From Catenaria anguillulae PL171 (taxonomy: Eukaryota > Blastocladiomycota > Blastocladiomycetes > Blastocladiales > Catenariaceae), in contig MCFL01000001.1 of NCBI GenBank assembly GCA_002102555.1, forward strand, positions 496,001 through 560,000: DNA of 64,000 bases, in the 5' to 3' direction. A model generated the notes under the pieces. It was not told the DNA's origin. It searched no databases and was given only the letters and a program-made list of their open reading frames with translations. Below are positions 50,738 through 63,307 of this stretch, in pieces. Position numbers and translations under genes: made by a program. Position 1 is the stretch's first letter. Every line of letters starts with the position of its first letter.

Positions 50738-50984
50738 GCATTCAAGGAGGCGCGGAGCCGTGCAGGAGTGCTTTGTTGGGGTCTGACCGTATTACTTGTA
50801 ATGTATTTGCATCCTCTCTCCGCCTTGGGCACATGTTTCTTGTTGCTCTGCCATCTACTCGGTCATCTCGCAGCCGTTTCTGCATGACAAGTGGACATGT
50901 ATGCAATCAGTACAAAGTGGACAGATACAGAGTAAAAATGTTTCGTGCAATCACTGCCTCTAGCCCCTCTCAACTCGCCTCGGA

Positions 50985-53900
50985 TCAGTTCTTGGCAACC
51001 ATGGGCGGCGCTTCCACGCCAGGCGCAGGCTTCACATCCACGGGGGCCTCCTTACTGCCACCATTGCCATTGGGCGGCATGGGCCGCTTGTTTGGGCGCT
51101 TGGCACGGTTGATCCTGAACTTTGGCGACATCCACCCTTGCACCAAGGCCGCATCCGGGTTGGTCACGGGCGTCAAGGCTGTGGGCCGCACATACTGCAA
51201 CCCGATCGTGTACTCGCCCTCGGGCAACATGGTGCGTGCCGTCGAGGCAAGCGACGATTGCACCATGCCCATGTACGTCTGTGTGATCGGCCCGCCGTTC
51301 TTGTTGGCCAGGCGCGACACGTGTTCGGTGGAAAAGAGGTAGCCGACCACGGGCGAGCCGGGGGCCGTGGCGTTGTGCACGGAAATGGCGAGCTTGCGCG
51401 TTGGGAAGATGGTGCCGAAACGAATCACAGGGATTTCAGAGTAGTCGTCGAGGTCGAGCGAGAACTCGGGAACGGTCGCGGCGTTGTAGGTCGGGGCAGT
51501 GGCCGTGGTCGCGGCGCTCAAGTACAAACCGTTGGTGAGGGCAGGGGCAAGTGCACCAGTCGTGGGAACCACGGGCATGGTACCATAGTCGCCGACCATG
51601 ACCGCATAAGGAACGTTGAGGTCCGACTTGCGATCGGCTGTCTGCAGCGTCACAAATCCGCTGTAAATGTAGTGACCGGGCTCGGGAAGCTTAGAAAGCA
51701 AGGGAACGTTGGCATTGATCGAGACAGTGACCTGCTTTTCTTCGCCTGGCGCAAGCGTCACGGACGGCGACGAGAATGTGACGCGCGAGTATACATTGGA
51801 CAGGGTCACAAACTGCTCCGTCGTGCGGCCATTGTCACCCATGACGGCACGCGACGGCGTGTGCGTCAAGCGGTACGTGACGCGATCCTTGCCATTGTTT
51901 TTGATGGTGAGGGTTTGCGTCTTGACGGGCGCACGCGGCCAGTTGGGCGTGTCGCCGAGCTCAAGCTTGTGGGGCGTGACCGATACTTGGTTTTCGAAAA
52001 AGGCAAGCGCGTCAATCAACCCAGCGCCAGTCTTGGCGACCGACTCGGCCACGGGTGTGCCGTCGGGCATCATGGACGGGCGAGCAGTGAGCGAGAAACG
52101 GCGGGCAATGTCGAGCGAGGACTCTTCACCAGTGGAAGCGCCGTTGCGTTGGACTTCGAGAGCGACAACACCAGCAACGTAAGGAGAGGCCTGTGAGCGC
52201 GAGTCAAAGAAAAAGGTGAGCCAGAGTCCACAGTCGATGATGGCAATGCAATGGGAGCTGCCGGCGACGGCGTACCATAGAAGTGCCAGAAAGTTGCGCG
52301 TATCCACCCTTCTTGAGTGGGTAAGCCGAGTAAATGTTCTGTCGACGTAAGGCAGACGGATTGTCGTCAGTGGTTTGTGTGATCACAGAGTGCAAGTGAG
52401 ACAGGAGCGAGAGACAGAAAACACATACACCGCCAGGGGCTCCATAGTCGGGACGGAGACGAAGGTTGACATCCAAACCCCACGAACTGAATCCAGATGG
52501 CAAACCAGCAGTGCGCGAGCGACGGAACTCGGGCTGGTTGTTGAAAGTGACCTCGACAGTGCCAGCGGCGGCAGCGTTCCAAATCTTTTCGCCGTCATCT
52601 CCAGCGATAAAACCAACGGCACGCGCGCCAACCTTGGCCGCATCCAACACACCACCGCTCAAGGCGGCAGGCTTGTTGTTGTAAATGACCACTCCCTCTG
52701 CGCCCGCGGAAAACGCGGCAACGGCCTTGTCGGTAAACGCACAACCACCACGGCGGACAAGAGCCACGCCGCCGGCAAAGTGGTTGGCCGGGAACGGAGC
52801 ACAGCCATCGGCATCGGACGTGGGCGGGTTGGGCGAGCGAATCAGCTTGGACTTTTTGCCTTGGTCAAAACGGCCGGTGATGCCGTTGGACGTGGAGTAG
52901 CCAAAGGTAACAGTCGTCAGATCAGGAACGTTGGTGAGTTCAGCGGCCGTCTCGTAGTTGTGCGTGTTATCGAACGAGGCAATGGAAAAGGCCTTGGAAG
53001 CAATGGACGGAGCAGTGGTGTACGAGAGACCATTCTCGCCTGGACGCAGCGCACACGGAGACATGTTAGCACTGATGGTCCGATTCCCAGATTGGAGAGA
53101 GTGCCAACTTGCGTACCAGAGTTACTTGCGGCCGCAATAACATGCACGCCATTGGTGACGAGGTTGTCGATGGCTTGTGCGTACGGACTGTCGGCACCAA
53201 TGTGAGCTCCACCTGTTGAAGTAAGCGTGAAAGTGTGAGACGTAGTCGTCCCTGATGGTCAAGTCAAAGAAATCCAGAGATCGTACCAAGCGACATGTTG
53301 ATCAGCTCCATGCCTAAATGAAGAGAAAAAGAATCGGCGGGTTAACGCCAGCAACATGACTCAGCTGAGTGGGAATTCGCGTATAAATACCATCTTGGAA
53401 GGACTGCTCCAAAGCAGCCATGATCACGGCATTGTCGGTGGTTCCTATATGCAGAAAACGGCATGTCAGTTACACTGCCAACAGTGAACAGGACCAGCGA
53501 TGGCCATTCTTGACATACCATCACATCCAAACACACGGTATGCGCCAAACACGGCCTCGGGAGCAACGCCCTTGATCTTGTCGTCGTAGCCGCCAATGAT
53601 GCCCGCAACATGAGTGCCGTGACCGCCGCAGTCGAGCGGATCCGAATCGGGGACAGCTGGGGCAGAGCGGTTGCCGGAATTGTACTATCGAAAGCAAACT
53701 GCGAGTGAGTCATCCAGGCATATGGGCCGCTTGAAAAACAACACAAAAGTCCCGTACGGAATCTCCGACAAAGTCCCACCCGTACAAAACCCGACAGCCG
53801 GGACCCTTGAAAGTCTCGCACTTTTGGCCGGGAATGGCAAACGCCGGGTGCTTCCAATCGATACCGCTGTCAATGACACCGACTTTGATGTTCTTGCCCG

Positions 53901-54450
53901 TCAATTCCGGGTACTTGGCCTGAACGAGGTGCATGTTGGTCAAGTTGTGTGCAAATTGCGGAAGCACGGGATCCTTGATGATTTGGGGCTGCTCGGGAGC
54001 AAACTGCTGCACGACCGGGTAGACCTTGACGACGCCGGGCGCGTCCAGCACCTTCTTGAGATCCTCAACCGACTCGACATTGGCGGAAACACCATTCCAA
54101 AGCTTGATGTAGCGCCGGTTGACCTTGATTGGGATGCGGTTACGGCGGCAGTAAACGCCAAACGATTCTTGCTGCTCGTTGACGCCCTGCTCGAGCGATT
54201 GCTGTGAAGCGCGCTCGCGGCGTTGGGCAGCAACGTTGGCGGCGGGCGGACGACTGAATTCGACGAGGTATTTGCCGGGAACAATCGTGCCGGATTGGGC
54301 GAGGACTTGGGGAACAACCAGCTTGTCATGCTTTGGCAGGTCAGGGGAAGTGGTCGGTGCACCCACGGCGGACGAAATGGCCAACATGGCCAAGAGGAGC
54401 GAGAAGGTCACCGTCCGCTTGGCGGAAGACTGGCGGCGGCGGCAAGTCAT
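50985..54450 (-). CDS. secreted subtilisin-like serine protease (S8) with PA domain
   Basis: Eight exons (54450-53758, 53684-53519, 53444-53391, 53313-53287, 53212-53117, 53039-52429, 52338-52276, 52190-50985) join exactly in frame to 971 residues. Signal peptide [18 protein letters not shown], an I9-type propeptide (GKYLVEFSR), then the catalytic domain: Asp194 in GVIDSGIDW, His253 in GHGTHVAG, the oxyanion Asn in AAASNSG, Ser569 in SGTSMASPYVAG. A PA domain ([21 protein letters not shown]) is inserted before the Ser. A C-terminal Fn3-like beta region follows ([19 protein letters not shown]) and a basic/Pro-rich tail. The layout matches fungal minor extracellular proteases of the Vpr/C5a-peptidase type. 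No membrane anchor is visible. Confidence 0.95.
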
Positions 54451-55575
54451 GATATCGTGCGTCTATGGGTAGCAGAGCTGGTCTATACCGATGATGATGG
54501 GATGGAGTGAATGGGATCTAAGTGTCGCCAAGCGTCTACATAGATGCGTGTTTGTCGGATTGGCTTCACTTGAGGGGGCGGATGGGAAGCAAGGGAACAA
54601 ACAGGCCTTATGTACAACCACGCCGGTCAGGTCCCGTCTCCCCATTGACGGTTCCAAATGCAGTTGAAGCACATGACCACATACCACAGACGATGACCGC
54701 ATGTGCGTGATGTGCACCTTGCCACGTACATTGATGGCCAAGCTGTTGGGCAAAATTCCGGGGACGTGCATGACTCCACCTGCTTGGCAGCCAGCCGCTT
54801 GGTCGCTGCTGACATCGTATGCGATTCTGAAACAGCCCTTGCTCACATGATATGGAGAAACGGAATGATGCCCCGATATGCTTGCATGTTGCCAAAAATA
54901 GGGTCGGGGACGGCACATGATGATTTTTTTTTTTCCTCTTTAGCTCCCATCTCCCAGCCCAAATATGAGACAATTGCATGGCAAGTGATGATGAGACAAG
55001 GATCGGAGACACTCCGATCTGACGCGTTTCGAGAAGAACGCGAAGGATTGGGATTGGTGCACCTCGTTTTTGCTGGTTTTTCGAAATATCTCGATCATAT
55101 TGACATTCAACGCAGCGTCTGAGACATGTGCGTGAGTGATCGTGTATTTAGCCGTGCCACAAAGTCCACTACCCTTCAAAAATTCGGAAATCGGCATTCC
55201 CACAAAAGCATGGAACTCGTTTAAAGTTTCTCGTCGAGGCTTTGATTTCAATACATATACCTAGTCGGCATTGCCAGGTCTAAGATTGTGTGACGGGGCC
55301 CAGCCTGACTGACAAATTCGAGCCATCGAACGCTGACACTCCAGCTTCTCGACATCCAAGCGATGAATACGTGATCGAGCTTGGTCCCCCCCCCCACGCT
55401 CCCTCTTTCCCCTTTCACTGCAAATCCGCCTCGTCAGTCTCTGCATTTTACCGTGGACAGGCATTTGAATAATCGCCCTTCTGCCGTCTCGCCCGCATCC
55501 ATCCAATTGCCGATCACATAGCACGAGCCAGCCGATCACTACCTCTCCCGTGCCGCAACAAACTGCTTCGCCACC
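54451..55575. other. divergent promoter region protease-kinase
   Basis: A 1,125-bp gap between two genes pointing apart. Contains a nine-C run at about 55388; no gene, RNA or repeat recognised. Confidence 0.35.
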
Positions 55576-57667
55576 ATGACCACGCTGCGCACTAGTTCTC
55601 CGCTGACCGTGGGCGATTCGGCCCCATCAATCCCATCCGAATCCAACCTGGGTCAGCAGAAGCAGCCGAATCCGAAGCCCCTCCTTAATCAAAATCACCA
55701 TATCCACTTTGTGAACATGCCCCATCATTCGCCGCTGCATGCTCACCAGCAGCAGCAACAGCCCCACCACAATCAACACGCTCACCAAGCCTTTCATAGT
55801 AGTCCCCATCCGAGCCAGCATCACCAAGTTGCACGGGCAGCCAATGCGGATCCAGTTCATCCAACCTCGCGAACCGAGCCCGTCGCACCGTTTGATCCAG
55901 CGACGGCGACCATGGCGCAGACGCATTTACATCAGTATCCGCTTCAGACTCAGTTTGTGCAAAAGTACCAGCTCATGGATGAGCTGGGCAGTGGCGGGTT
56001 CGGGTTTGTGTGCACGGTTCGTCTGCTATCCTTCGCTCCTATTCTTCTGCAACTGGAAACGGCGCTCAGCTCACGTGCGTTATTGTTCCCATGCACTCTA
56101 TTCAAGGCAAAGCGCAGGTCAGACGGTACTGATCATCACCGGCCGATATGTGGGCCAAGGTATTTATCTTGGAGATTCTGTAGTACACTGACCCATGTCG
56201 CGTTCATTGATAGGGCTCAACGTGGCAGTCAAGTTCATTCTCAAGGAAAAGTTATCGGTGCACCAGTGGGCTCGCGATCCGGAATTTGGCGTCGTTCCGA
56301 TTGAAGTCTACGTCGTCAAGAATATCATGCACAGGAGCTTGATTGACTATGTCGATTACTTTGAGGTACGTTTGTTCCGGCTCTGCACGGAAACCCGTCA
56401 TATTCAATGTCACGAACACTCATCTCCTTATGCGCTTCGCAGGACGGCAAGTACTTTTACCTCGTCATGGAGCTCCACGGCATGTCGTGGACCCAATCGA
56501 GCTCGCTCGTGACACTTGCCCGTCCACTCCCCACGCCTCCCTCACCCATTTTCGTCTCGCACATGGGCGCGACTCAACGCGCGGCGGCCGCATCACCGCA
56601 CTCACCCGAGGTGGGCCAACTGCAGCAGTCACGCACTGTGGCCATCCCTGGGTCGCCCGTATCACCGGTCATGGCGTCTTTCAGCCCCAAGCAGCTTGCA
56701 GAAGGCAACAATTCTGGAGTCGAGAATCAGGCTCCGTCGCCACTTGGCGCGTCAAGTCAAAAGACGGCAAGCGGCCCATCGTGTTTTGCACCGCCCAAGA
56801 TGGCCAAGCGCAGCATGACAACATTGCCGCCGGCACTCAAGGATCGGTTGGCGCCCAAACTTGGAAGGAGGCAATCCATGGATTTGTTTGAGTGTATTGA
56901 GACGGTATGTCGTCCAACTCGATTCTCTCTGAATTGCATCGTGGCCAGCCTCAACGACTGGCTGATTCTTGCCGTTTCCCACCACAACAGCAACAATCGC
57001 AAATGAACGAGCCGGTCGTGAGGCACATTTTCCGCCAAGTTGCCGAAGCTGTCGATGCTTTGCTTCAGTTTAATGTGGTTCATCGGTACTTCCATTTGCT
57101 CCTCTGTCAGGAGCTGCGCGACCAAAAAAACAAGTCGGGTGAGACCAACGCTGACTTCTTGCGAACGGCGTTACCAGAGACATCAAGGATGAGAACATTG
57201 TCGTCGACAAAAACTATCACGTCAAGCTCATTGACTTTGGCTCGGCTGCCTTCCTACCCACCAACGGCAGGCTCTTTGACCGATTTGCCGGCACCGTCCA
57301 GTACTGCCCTCCAGAGATATTGCGCGGTGAAAAGTACCGCGGCCCGGAACAAGAGATCTGGTCGCTGGGTGTGCTCTTGTTTACTCTGATGTTTGGTGAG
57401 CCGCCGTTTCGGGACCCACAGTCGACCGTCAACGGCGCGCTGTATGTGCCGCCGCGGTCCAAGCGCGTGCAAGGCGGCAACTTTACCGAGGCGATCTCGC
57501 CGCATTTGGTCAAGTTACTGTGTGGGTACTCCGAGGCCAGCGTCGACTTGCTGGTGCGTATGCTGGTCAAACGGCCAACGGAGCGGCCAACAATCAAGCA
57601 AGTGTTGGAGCATCCGTGGTTAAAGGGTGGGAGCGCATCCAACAGTCGGCAGTCGTCGTTGGGTTGA
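55576..57667 (+). CDS. PAS-kinase-like Ser/Thr kinase with insertion in the catalytic domain, no PAS domain
   Basis: Six exons (55576-56016, 56107-56125, 56214-56365, 56443-56904, 56991-57085, 57178-57667) join in frame to 552 residues; exon 2 is only 19 nt. The N-terminal ~130 residues are Gln/His/Pro-rich and carry no PAS domain. The kinase domain starts at about 130 (GSGGFGFVC) and has VAVKFILKEKL, DPEFGVVPIEVYVVKNI, HRDIKDENIVVDKN, KLIDFGSAAFL, AGTVQYCPPEIL and the RGPEQEIWSLGVLLFTL block; the pattern DPEFG, GSAAFL and RGPE...W is that of PAS kinases. About 130 Ser/Pro-rich residues (219-348) are inserted between VMELHGM and SMDLFECIE, in the hinge. PAS kinases link nutrient state to sugar and glycogen metabolism; that role here is inferred. 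Confidence 0.88.
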
Positions 57668-58450
57668 CTCAGCGGCAACGTCTCTGGTACAATGCTTTCA
57701 CGGGGTGTTGCAAAATCGAACTCGGTTTCCATCTCACGCCCGTCTCGTGTGCCTCGAGAAATCGGTGGGAGGTGTTTGTTGATGTAAAGGACTGGCTGGT
57801 GCCGTGCGATTCTTGTGAATCGCCTTGTACATACTTTTTTTTCTCTTGTCGGCCCGTTTCCTGTTCTGTTGGCCCGTGCGTGTTTGTTGGCCGGCCGTTA
57901 CCTGCTAAGTGTTCTCATCACATCTCACGACCCATACTTCTTGCGACTGTCACTCTGCCGCGGATCCCTTTTGTCCGTCGAAAGACCGTCCACTTTCCAC
58001 TTGTGTTCTGCGTGTGCTTTCCCGATTGATCTCTTTATTTACCTTCTCTCCAAATGACACTTTCTACTTTTTCACATACCGGCTATCTCTCCCACCCATC
58101 GTTTCACTCTTGTGGTTTTGTAACTGGAGAAAATGCGCGTCGCCTTCAAACATGTTTTCTCATTGTTCCCGTTTGTCATCAACCATGCTATTGACTTTTC
58201 CTTTGCCGCCTGATAATCACCTGAAAATACATGCAGCCTGCACATGTAGTCTTCACGATCTGGTTGGCTTGGGCTTCGAACACCGTATTTGCTTGACGGC
58301 GAACGGACATGATCGTCTAGTCCATTTTCATGTCACTCATCGGCGAAATCGAGGAAAGACGATGGCGGGCTGCAGCCAAAGATGATGCCGACAATGTCCA
58401 GACACCACTTCATGTCATCCTTCATGCAGACTTGACGCAATACCATCAAC
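57668..58450. other. intergenic
   Basis: A 783-bp gap: the kinase trailer, T-rich with several TTTCTT tracts, and the promoter of the next gene. No gene recognised. Confidence 0.35.
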
Positions 58451-59219
58451 ATGACACACGGAACTGGCGCTCATCACTCCTCAACCACCGCCGAGCGCCG
58501 ACCTCATGCCCGACTTCCACCAAACGGATCCGGATCCGGTGTATTCAACCCAGATCCCGATCCGTTGTCGACGACAACTGCAGTCCCTTCCAATTCCAAT
58601 CCACGTAGTGGTCCTCGTGTCGCTCATACCCACGCAAACAACCGGAAGCCTCCCAACTCTACGCCACATCATGACCGACCTGCTCGGCACCGACCATCGT
58701 CGGCCCAAGAGTCTCCCGATCTTCGCGGCGGCGTGGGCACCGTGGGCCCCGAACCCGCGGCTGTGTTTGTCATGACCCCGGGCGGTAGCACGGCAGGTAA
58801 CGGGAAAGGTAAACCGCCACGACCACGCAAGCCTTCGAATACCGGCCCCAGTTCCTCTGCGAGCAACGGGCATGCTCCGCCTCCGCCGTCGACAAGTACG
58901 AGCTCCGGGTCATCTGCGGCCGTTGCGCCCGAACTTGCGCCGACATCATTCATCACACTCAATTCGGATCAGCTTGTTGAACGACCAGGCGGGCCTGATC
59001 CGTTTGTCACTGTCCTCGGTATGGCTCGCCACCAATCGTACGACACAGCTGGACCCGTGCATATCTCAGCCTGACATTTCATGACATCATCGACAGATTG
59101 GATTGAACGATCGCTGCGCCAATTCAACGAGGTGACCGTTCTTGCCATTGAGCCATGGTTGGCGTGTACCGTGACAGTCATTGTGCTGTCTTGCGAGCGA
59201 CAGATTGCTGTATTGCAAG
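58451..59219 (+). CDS. Ser/Pro-rich protein with one membrane span, unknown
   Basis: Not recognised. From the ATG at 58451 (MTHGTGAHH) about 190 residues are Ser/Thr/Pro/Asn-rich and probably disordered. An intron 59019-59096 (GTATGG...CGACAG) joins FVTVL to DWIERSLRQFNEVTVLA in frame, which I take as support for the model. Then comes a likely membrane span (AIEPWLACTVTVIVLS) and ERQIAVLQ. A further exon probably follows after 59219 (for example from 59290), but I cannot fix the 3' end. Earlier in-frame starts cannot be excluded. Confidence 0.45.
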
Positions 59220-59659
59220 GTTCGTTGTTGGTTTCACCCTTCGTTAACAAGTACACTGGCCAACGCGCCTGCGACTTGCGTGTATAGACATGGGGACCAC
59301 GTCCATGGAAGAAGCACCGGGTGAGCATTCGGCTTGCATTCACTGTACGTTAACCCGTGGGCCGCTACTGCAAGTTTCCAAGGTATCGTGCTGTCACAAT
59401 CTCTACTCAGCCGTTCAACACGCACTCACCTTGCCCAATTTGTTGTTGACAGTCAAAACGGCCTCTTTCAACTACAACAACACCTTCATCGGCATCAGCA
59501 ACCACCCCCTCATCCGCTGTCTTTGTGCCCAATTGGGGCCGCAAGTAGTCAATCCGCCTTTTTTTTTTTTTTTTCTGCGTGACTTGGGGCGTGCTCGATT
59601 GATTCGACTTGACAAGTGCCAACACTATTCAAGTCCAACCCGTTTATTTACATTGACCA
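59220..59659. other. unassigned, probably the 3' end of the preceding gene
   Basis: A 440-bp stretch with an open frame from 59290 (MGTTSMEEAPGEHS) and a 16-T run near 59570. It may hold the last exon of the gene at 58451 and its trailer. No firm call. Confidence 0.3.
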
Positions 59660-60553
59660 TCAACTCGCTTTTGTCGACTTTTCTCTCACATCGACCGACT
59701 TTGAACGGTCCAGAACCCGCAACACATGAGGGGCAACGACAAACACGGCCAGTGGTACAACAAGGACAAGGATGGCGATCATGGGCAGCACGGTGGATTG
59801 AATGCCAACATAGACTGGCTCGTAAACTGCGAGCAGCAAAATGTGAGCAAGACTCAAGTCAGGTCGATAATGGTTCTGAAATAAATGAAAAGTGTAGATA
59901 CCAAGTCGGACATTGACACTGGCTGGAAGCTGGTGGGTCCACGAGCTGTTGGTTGATGTTGGGCGGGTGAAGGCATCCCAAATTGCACGAACAAGGACAA
60001 ATCGGCGGCAATGAGGGGGAGGGCAGGTTGGTTCGTGTGGACCAGCTCGGTTGGAATGAGCAAAGAGCGCAATGTCGACATCAATTGGCGTCTGGATGCC
60101 CATGTTTCTTGCTCGTCAAGGTCATGATGGATACAAGGGTGCTGAGCGAAAGCGTACACTTGCAGGCCAAGACACTCGGACCTCAGTCTCAACGCCGCCA
60201 TCAATCGGCAATGACGAGGAGTCCGGACCTGCCAAGAGTTCAAACCAAACACCAGTACTGCTGTTCCACGTCGGTCGATTTGGCAAATCCACAACTTGAA
60301 ACGGTCGCTTCAACGAACTATCGACATGAACGTCCCAAATCCCTGTCACTGGGACCTGTGGTACGTCCACAACATTCCACTTGTTGGGCGAGAGTTGATG
60401 GCGGACATCCGGCGGTAGGGCATCCAGTGTCGACCAATCATTGAACGATCTTGGTATCCGCCGCATGACATTGTTGGCCAGCGTCGGGACAATCATCCCG
60501 AGTAACACGAAAAGGACCGTGCTGATATCGTGCATCGTGATCATGGGTTGCAT
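59660..60553 (-). CDS. predicted type I membrane protein, unknown, frameshifted
   Basis: Not recognised. From the ATG at 60553 (MQPMITMHDISTVLFVLLGMIVPTL...) there is a hydrophobic leader, then a probable lumenal part (WNVVDVPQVPVTGIWDVHVD; WNSSTGVWFELLAGPD with an NSS glycosylation site). The frame changes near 60175 (to VYAFAQHPCIHHDLDEQE) and near 59985 (to TNSSWTHQLPASVNVRL). The last part has a strong membrane span, PMIAILVLVVPLAVFVVAPHV, and a short basic tail ending at 59660. The two changes could be introns or single-base errors. A lumenal domain with one C-terminal span would suit an ER protein such as a GPI-synthesis cofactor, but I cannot show that. Confidence 0.45.
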
Positions 60554-60877
60554 GGGAGTTGAGCGAACGTGCAGAGGGCCTTCGTCTGAAGTCCGGATGG
60601 ATGGATCAGACTGTCATGGAGCGCTGTGGTCCTGGGAGACAGCGACCAATTGCATAGAGTCGTTCATGGAGGAGGGTTCCTGTGACTTGATTCCTGTCAT
60701 TCGGCAATCGTGTTTTGCTTGTTCTGGCGTTGAGTTGGCCGTCCATCCATCGTCAGTCACTTCACTTCTGCTCAAATCGTTAAGGGAGCTCAACAACTTA
60801 ACTACAGCAACCACATCCCGTTCGACCTGGCTCCTCACGATCACGACCCGCATTTACTTGCCCTCATCTCCAGCATC
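60554..60877. other. divergent promoter region
   Basis: A 324-bp gap between two genes of unknown function pointing apart. No feature recognised. Confidence 0.3.
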
Positions 60878-61643
60878 ATGTCAACGGCGACCTCAGCCCC
60901 ATCATCTCCCGCACGTCGAGCGCTCTTCCCTGCTGCCCAATCCATATCGTCGGCCATTTCAAGCTTCGTAAACACATTGCGAAAGAAGCGGATTCCAGTT
61001 CGAGCCGGTTCGCACAAGACTCTCCCAGTTGTACAGGCACCCAGCGTCAGTGTTCCCTCCCCGGCCGCATACTCATCGACGGAACCCGAGGTCATTGTGC
61101 CGCCAACCACATGTGTTACGCTTGACTCTTCCGTATGTGTTCGCAGCAACTCGGACGGTGGTCGAACCGAGACAACAATCGAGTGGTGCGACAGCGCCAT
61201 TGGCACCCGGGCACCGTCCATTGCAGAAGAATGTGATGTTCACGTTGACGTTGAAGCACCGCCAGCAGTCTCGGCCGTGCTGGATTTGGCCTCTGACAGC
61301 GCAGGTTCGTCCATCTTGCGTTTCTTCCACCAATCGATTCTGCGCATCGGCCTTGAAACGATCGCAAACGTCTGCCTTGGCCGCCACTGTTCGCATTTGA
61401 GACGTCGGATGTGCTCGTGTCTCACGCGTTGCTGCTCCGACTGGACCCGGCCCCATTTCACGCCCAACTCGCCGATCACCGCCTTGCGAATAAGTGTCCC
61501 TGCAAGTTGCGGCCAACTTTGCTCGCGATCGCTGTTGCGTCATGTGCCTCATCCACACAAATAGCGAGCAAACCCCCCTCCCTCTGCCTCGGTCGCAATG
61601 ACTCTCCTCATGCAATGCAACTGACCGCAGACCAACGTCCTTG
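60878..61643 (+). CDS. Ser/Thr-rich N-terminal protein, unknown, frame change inside
   Basis: Not recognised. The ATG at 60878 opens MSTATSAPSSPARRALFPAAQ, followed by a basic stretch FVNTLRKKRIPVRAG and about 100 Ser/Thr/Pro/Val-rich residues. From about 61300 the sequence turns hydrophobic-helical (SSILRFFHQSILRIGLETIANVCLG). Near 61395 the better frame changes to DVLVSHALLLRLDPAPFHAQLADH and LRPTLLAIAVASCASS, whose helical pattern vaguely recalls a cyclin box; I would not call it one. The end, and whether an intron or an error explains the change, is open. It lies head-to-tail with PRPP synthetase. Confidence 0.4.
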
Positions 61644-61758
61644 ACGTCGCCTACATTATTGACACCCATAAGCACCGATCCGGCCAGCCCTCGTCAGCGA
61701 GTCACGTATCCGCCCGCTCTTTGAAGTCGATATTGATTCCATCCCATTCGTGTCCAAC

Positions 61759-63307
61759 ATGCCATCCGAATCCATCAAAATCTTTGCGGGCAACTCGCAC
61801 CCGGAACTTGCCCAGTTGATTGCACGGTTTGTCGAGCGGACTTCTTGGTGGGCTCCGCAACGAACGAATGGTTCTGATGGGCCAATCGTGTATGTATCTC
61901 ATGTAGTCGTCTCGGGCTTCCGCTTGGCAAGTGTGTAGTGTCAAAGTATTCCAACGAGGAGACAAGTGTCACACTTGGCGAGTCGGTTCGCGATGCGGAT
62001 GTGTTTTTGATTCAAACAGGGAGCGGAGGCACGCCACATGATTCCACCTGTTGGCAAAGTGCACAGCACTGGTACATGATGCAGTTCTCACTCACTTGCC
62101 TCAATCAATCACCATAGAAATCAACGATCATTTGGTTCGCAACTCCCTTTGCTCCACCCGGCCGCAGATAGACATTCCTGACATTCTTGTGCTTCGTCGA
62201 CGCCTATGTTACCTGTCGTATAGATGGTACCTTGCTTCGCCGTCCTTTCGGATTTGACCCTTGGCCACTCACTCAATCTTCCACTCAATCCAACCCACAG
62301 GAAACCCTCATCATGATTAACGCGTGCAAGTTTGCGTCGGCTCGCCGAATCACCGCTGTCATGCCCTGTTTCCCATACGCTCGCCAGGATAAGAAGGTGC
62401 GCCGGTGATTTGTGGCTGACTGGTATTGAAGCTATCCGTCTCACGTCCAGTTTGCATCCTATCGATAGGACAAGTCACGAGCCCCAATCAGCGCAAAGCT
62501 CGTTGCCAATATGCTGACCGTCGCAGGGTGCGTTCCTTCCACGTTAGGCGCATCCAGTCCATCCGAAGTTCCTGCACCGATCGCGGGCCTGTGAAACTAG
62601 CTGACCGAATGAACCCTGCTATGTGCACGCTGGCAGATGCGACCATGTCATCACCATGGACCTACACGCGTCGCAAATCCAAGGTTTTTTCGACATTCCT
62701 GTCGACAACTTGTACGCGGAACCGTGCTCGCTCAAGTACATTCGGTCCAGCATTCCCGACTACGAGTCCAAGGCCATCATTGTGTCACCCGACGCCGGCG
62801 GCGCAAAACGCGCCACTGCCATTGCCGACCGGCTCGGGATCGATTTTGCCTTGATTCACAAGGAGCGCAAGGTGGCCAATCAAGTCGCGAGGATGGTGCT
62901 TGTTGGAAGCGTCAAGGATAAGATTGCGATTCTTGTGGATGGCACGTCTGCCTATTGTTTCTCGCTTGCTTGCTGTTCGTAAGGATGACTCTGACACGTG
63001 CTTGTTGGCAGACATGGCCGATACCTGCGGTACACTGGCCAAGGCCGCCGAAACGCTCGTGGCCAACGGCGCGGCCGCCGTGTACGCCATCGTCACACAC
63101 GGCATTCTTTCGGGCAACGCTCTCGACATCATCAACAAGTCGCCGTTGACCAAGGTGGTGGTCACCAACACGATTCCACACGCAGACAAGAAAGTCGTGT
63201 GCCCAAAGCTCGAGACGCTCGATGTGTCGGCGACATTTGCGGAAAGTGTGAGGCGCACGCACAATGGCGAGTCCATTTCGTACTTGTTTACGCACGCCCC
63301 AGAGTAA
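61759..63307 (+). CDS. ribose-phosphate pyrophosphokinase (PRPP synthetase)
   Basis: Makes PRPP from ribose 5-phosphate and ATP for purine, pyrimidine, His, Trp and NAD synthesis. Start [21 protein letters not shown] at 61759. Exons: 61759-61847, 61907 to about 62030, a short one with INDHL near 62121, 62301-62396 ([27 protein letters not shown]), 62469-62527 ([16 protein letters not shown]), 62637-62941 ([32 protein letters not shown]) and 63012-63307 ([16 protein letters not shown]). The catalytic flexible-loop and PRPP-binding blocks are present. The second-to-third exon junction does not join in frame as read, so a base error or a misjudged border is likely there. The last intron seems to have a GC donor. 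Housekeeping enzyme, probably functional. Confidence 0.93.

Noticed and set aside
51138-52196. 352-codon plus-strand open stretch opposite the subtilisin C-terminal part
   Set aside because: Antisense shadow; the subtilisin exons join perfectly and explain the region.
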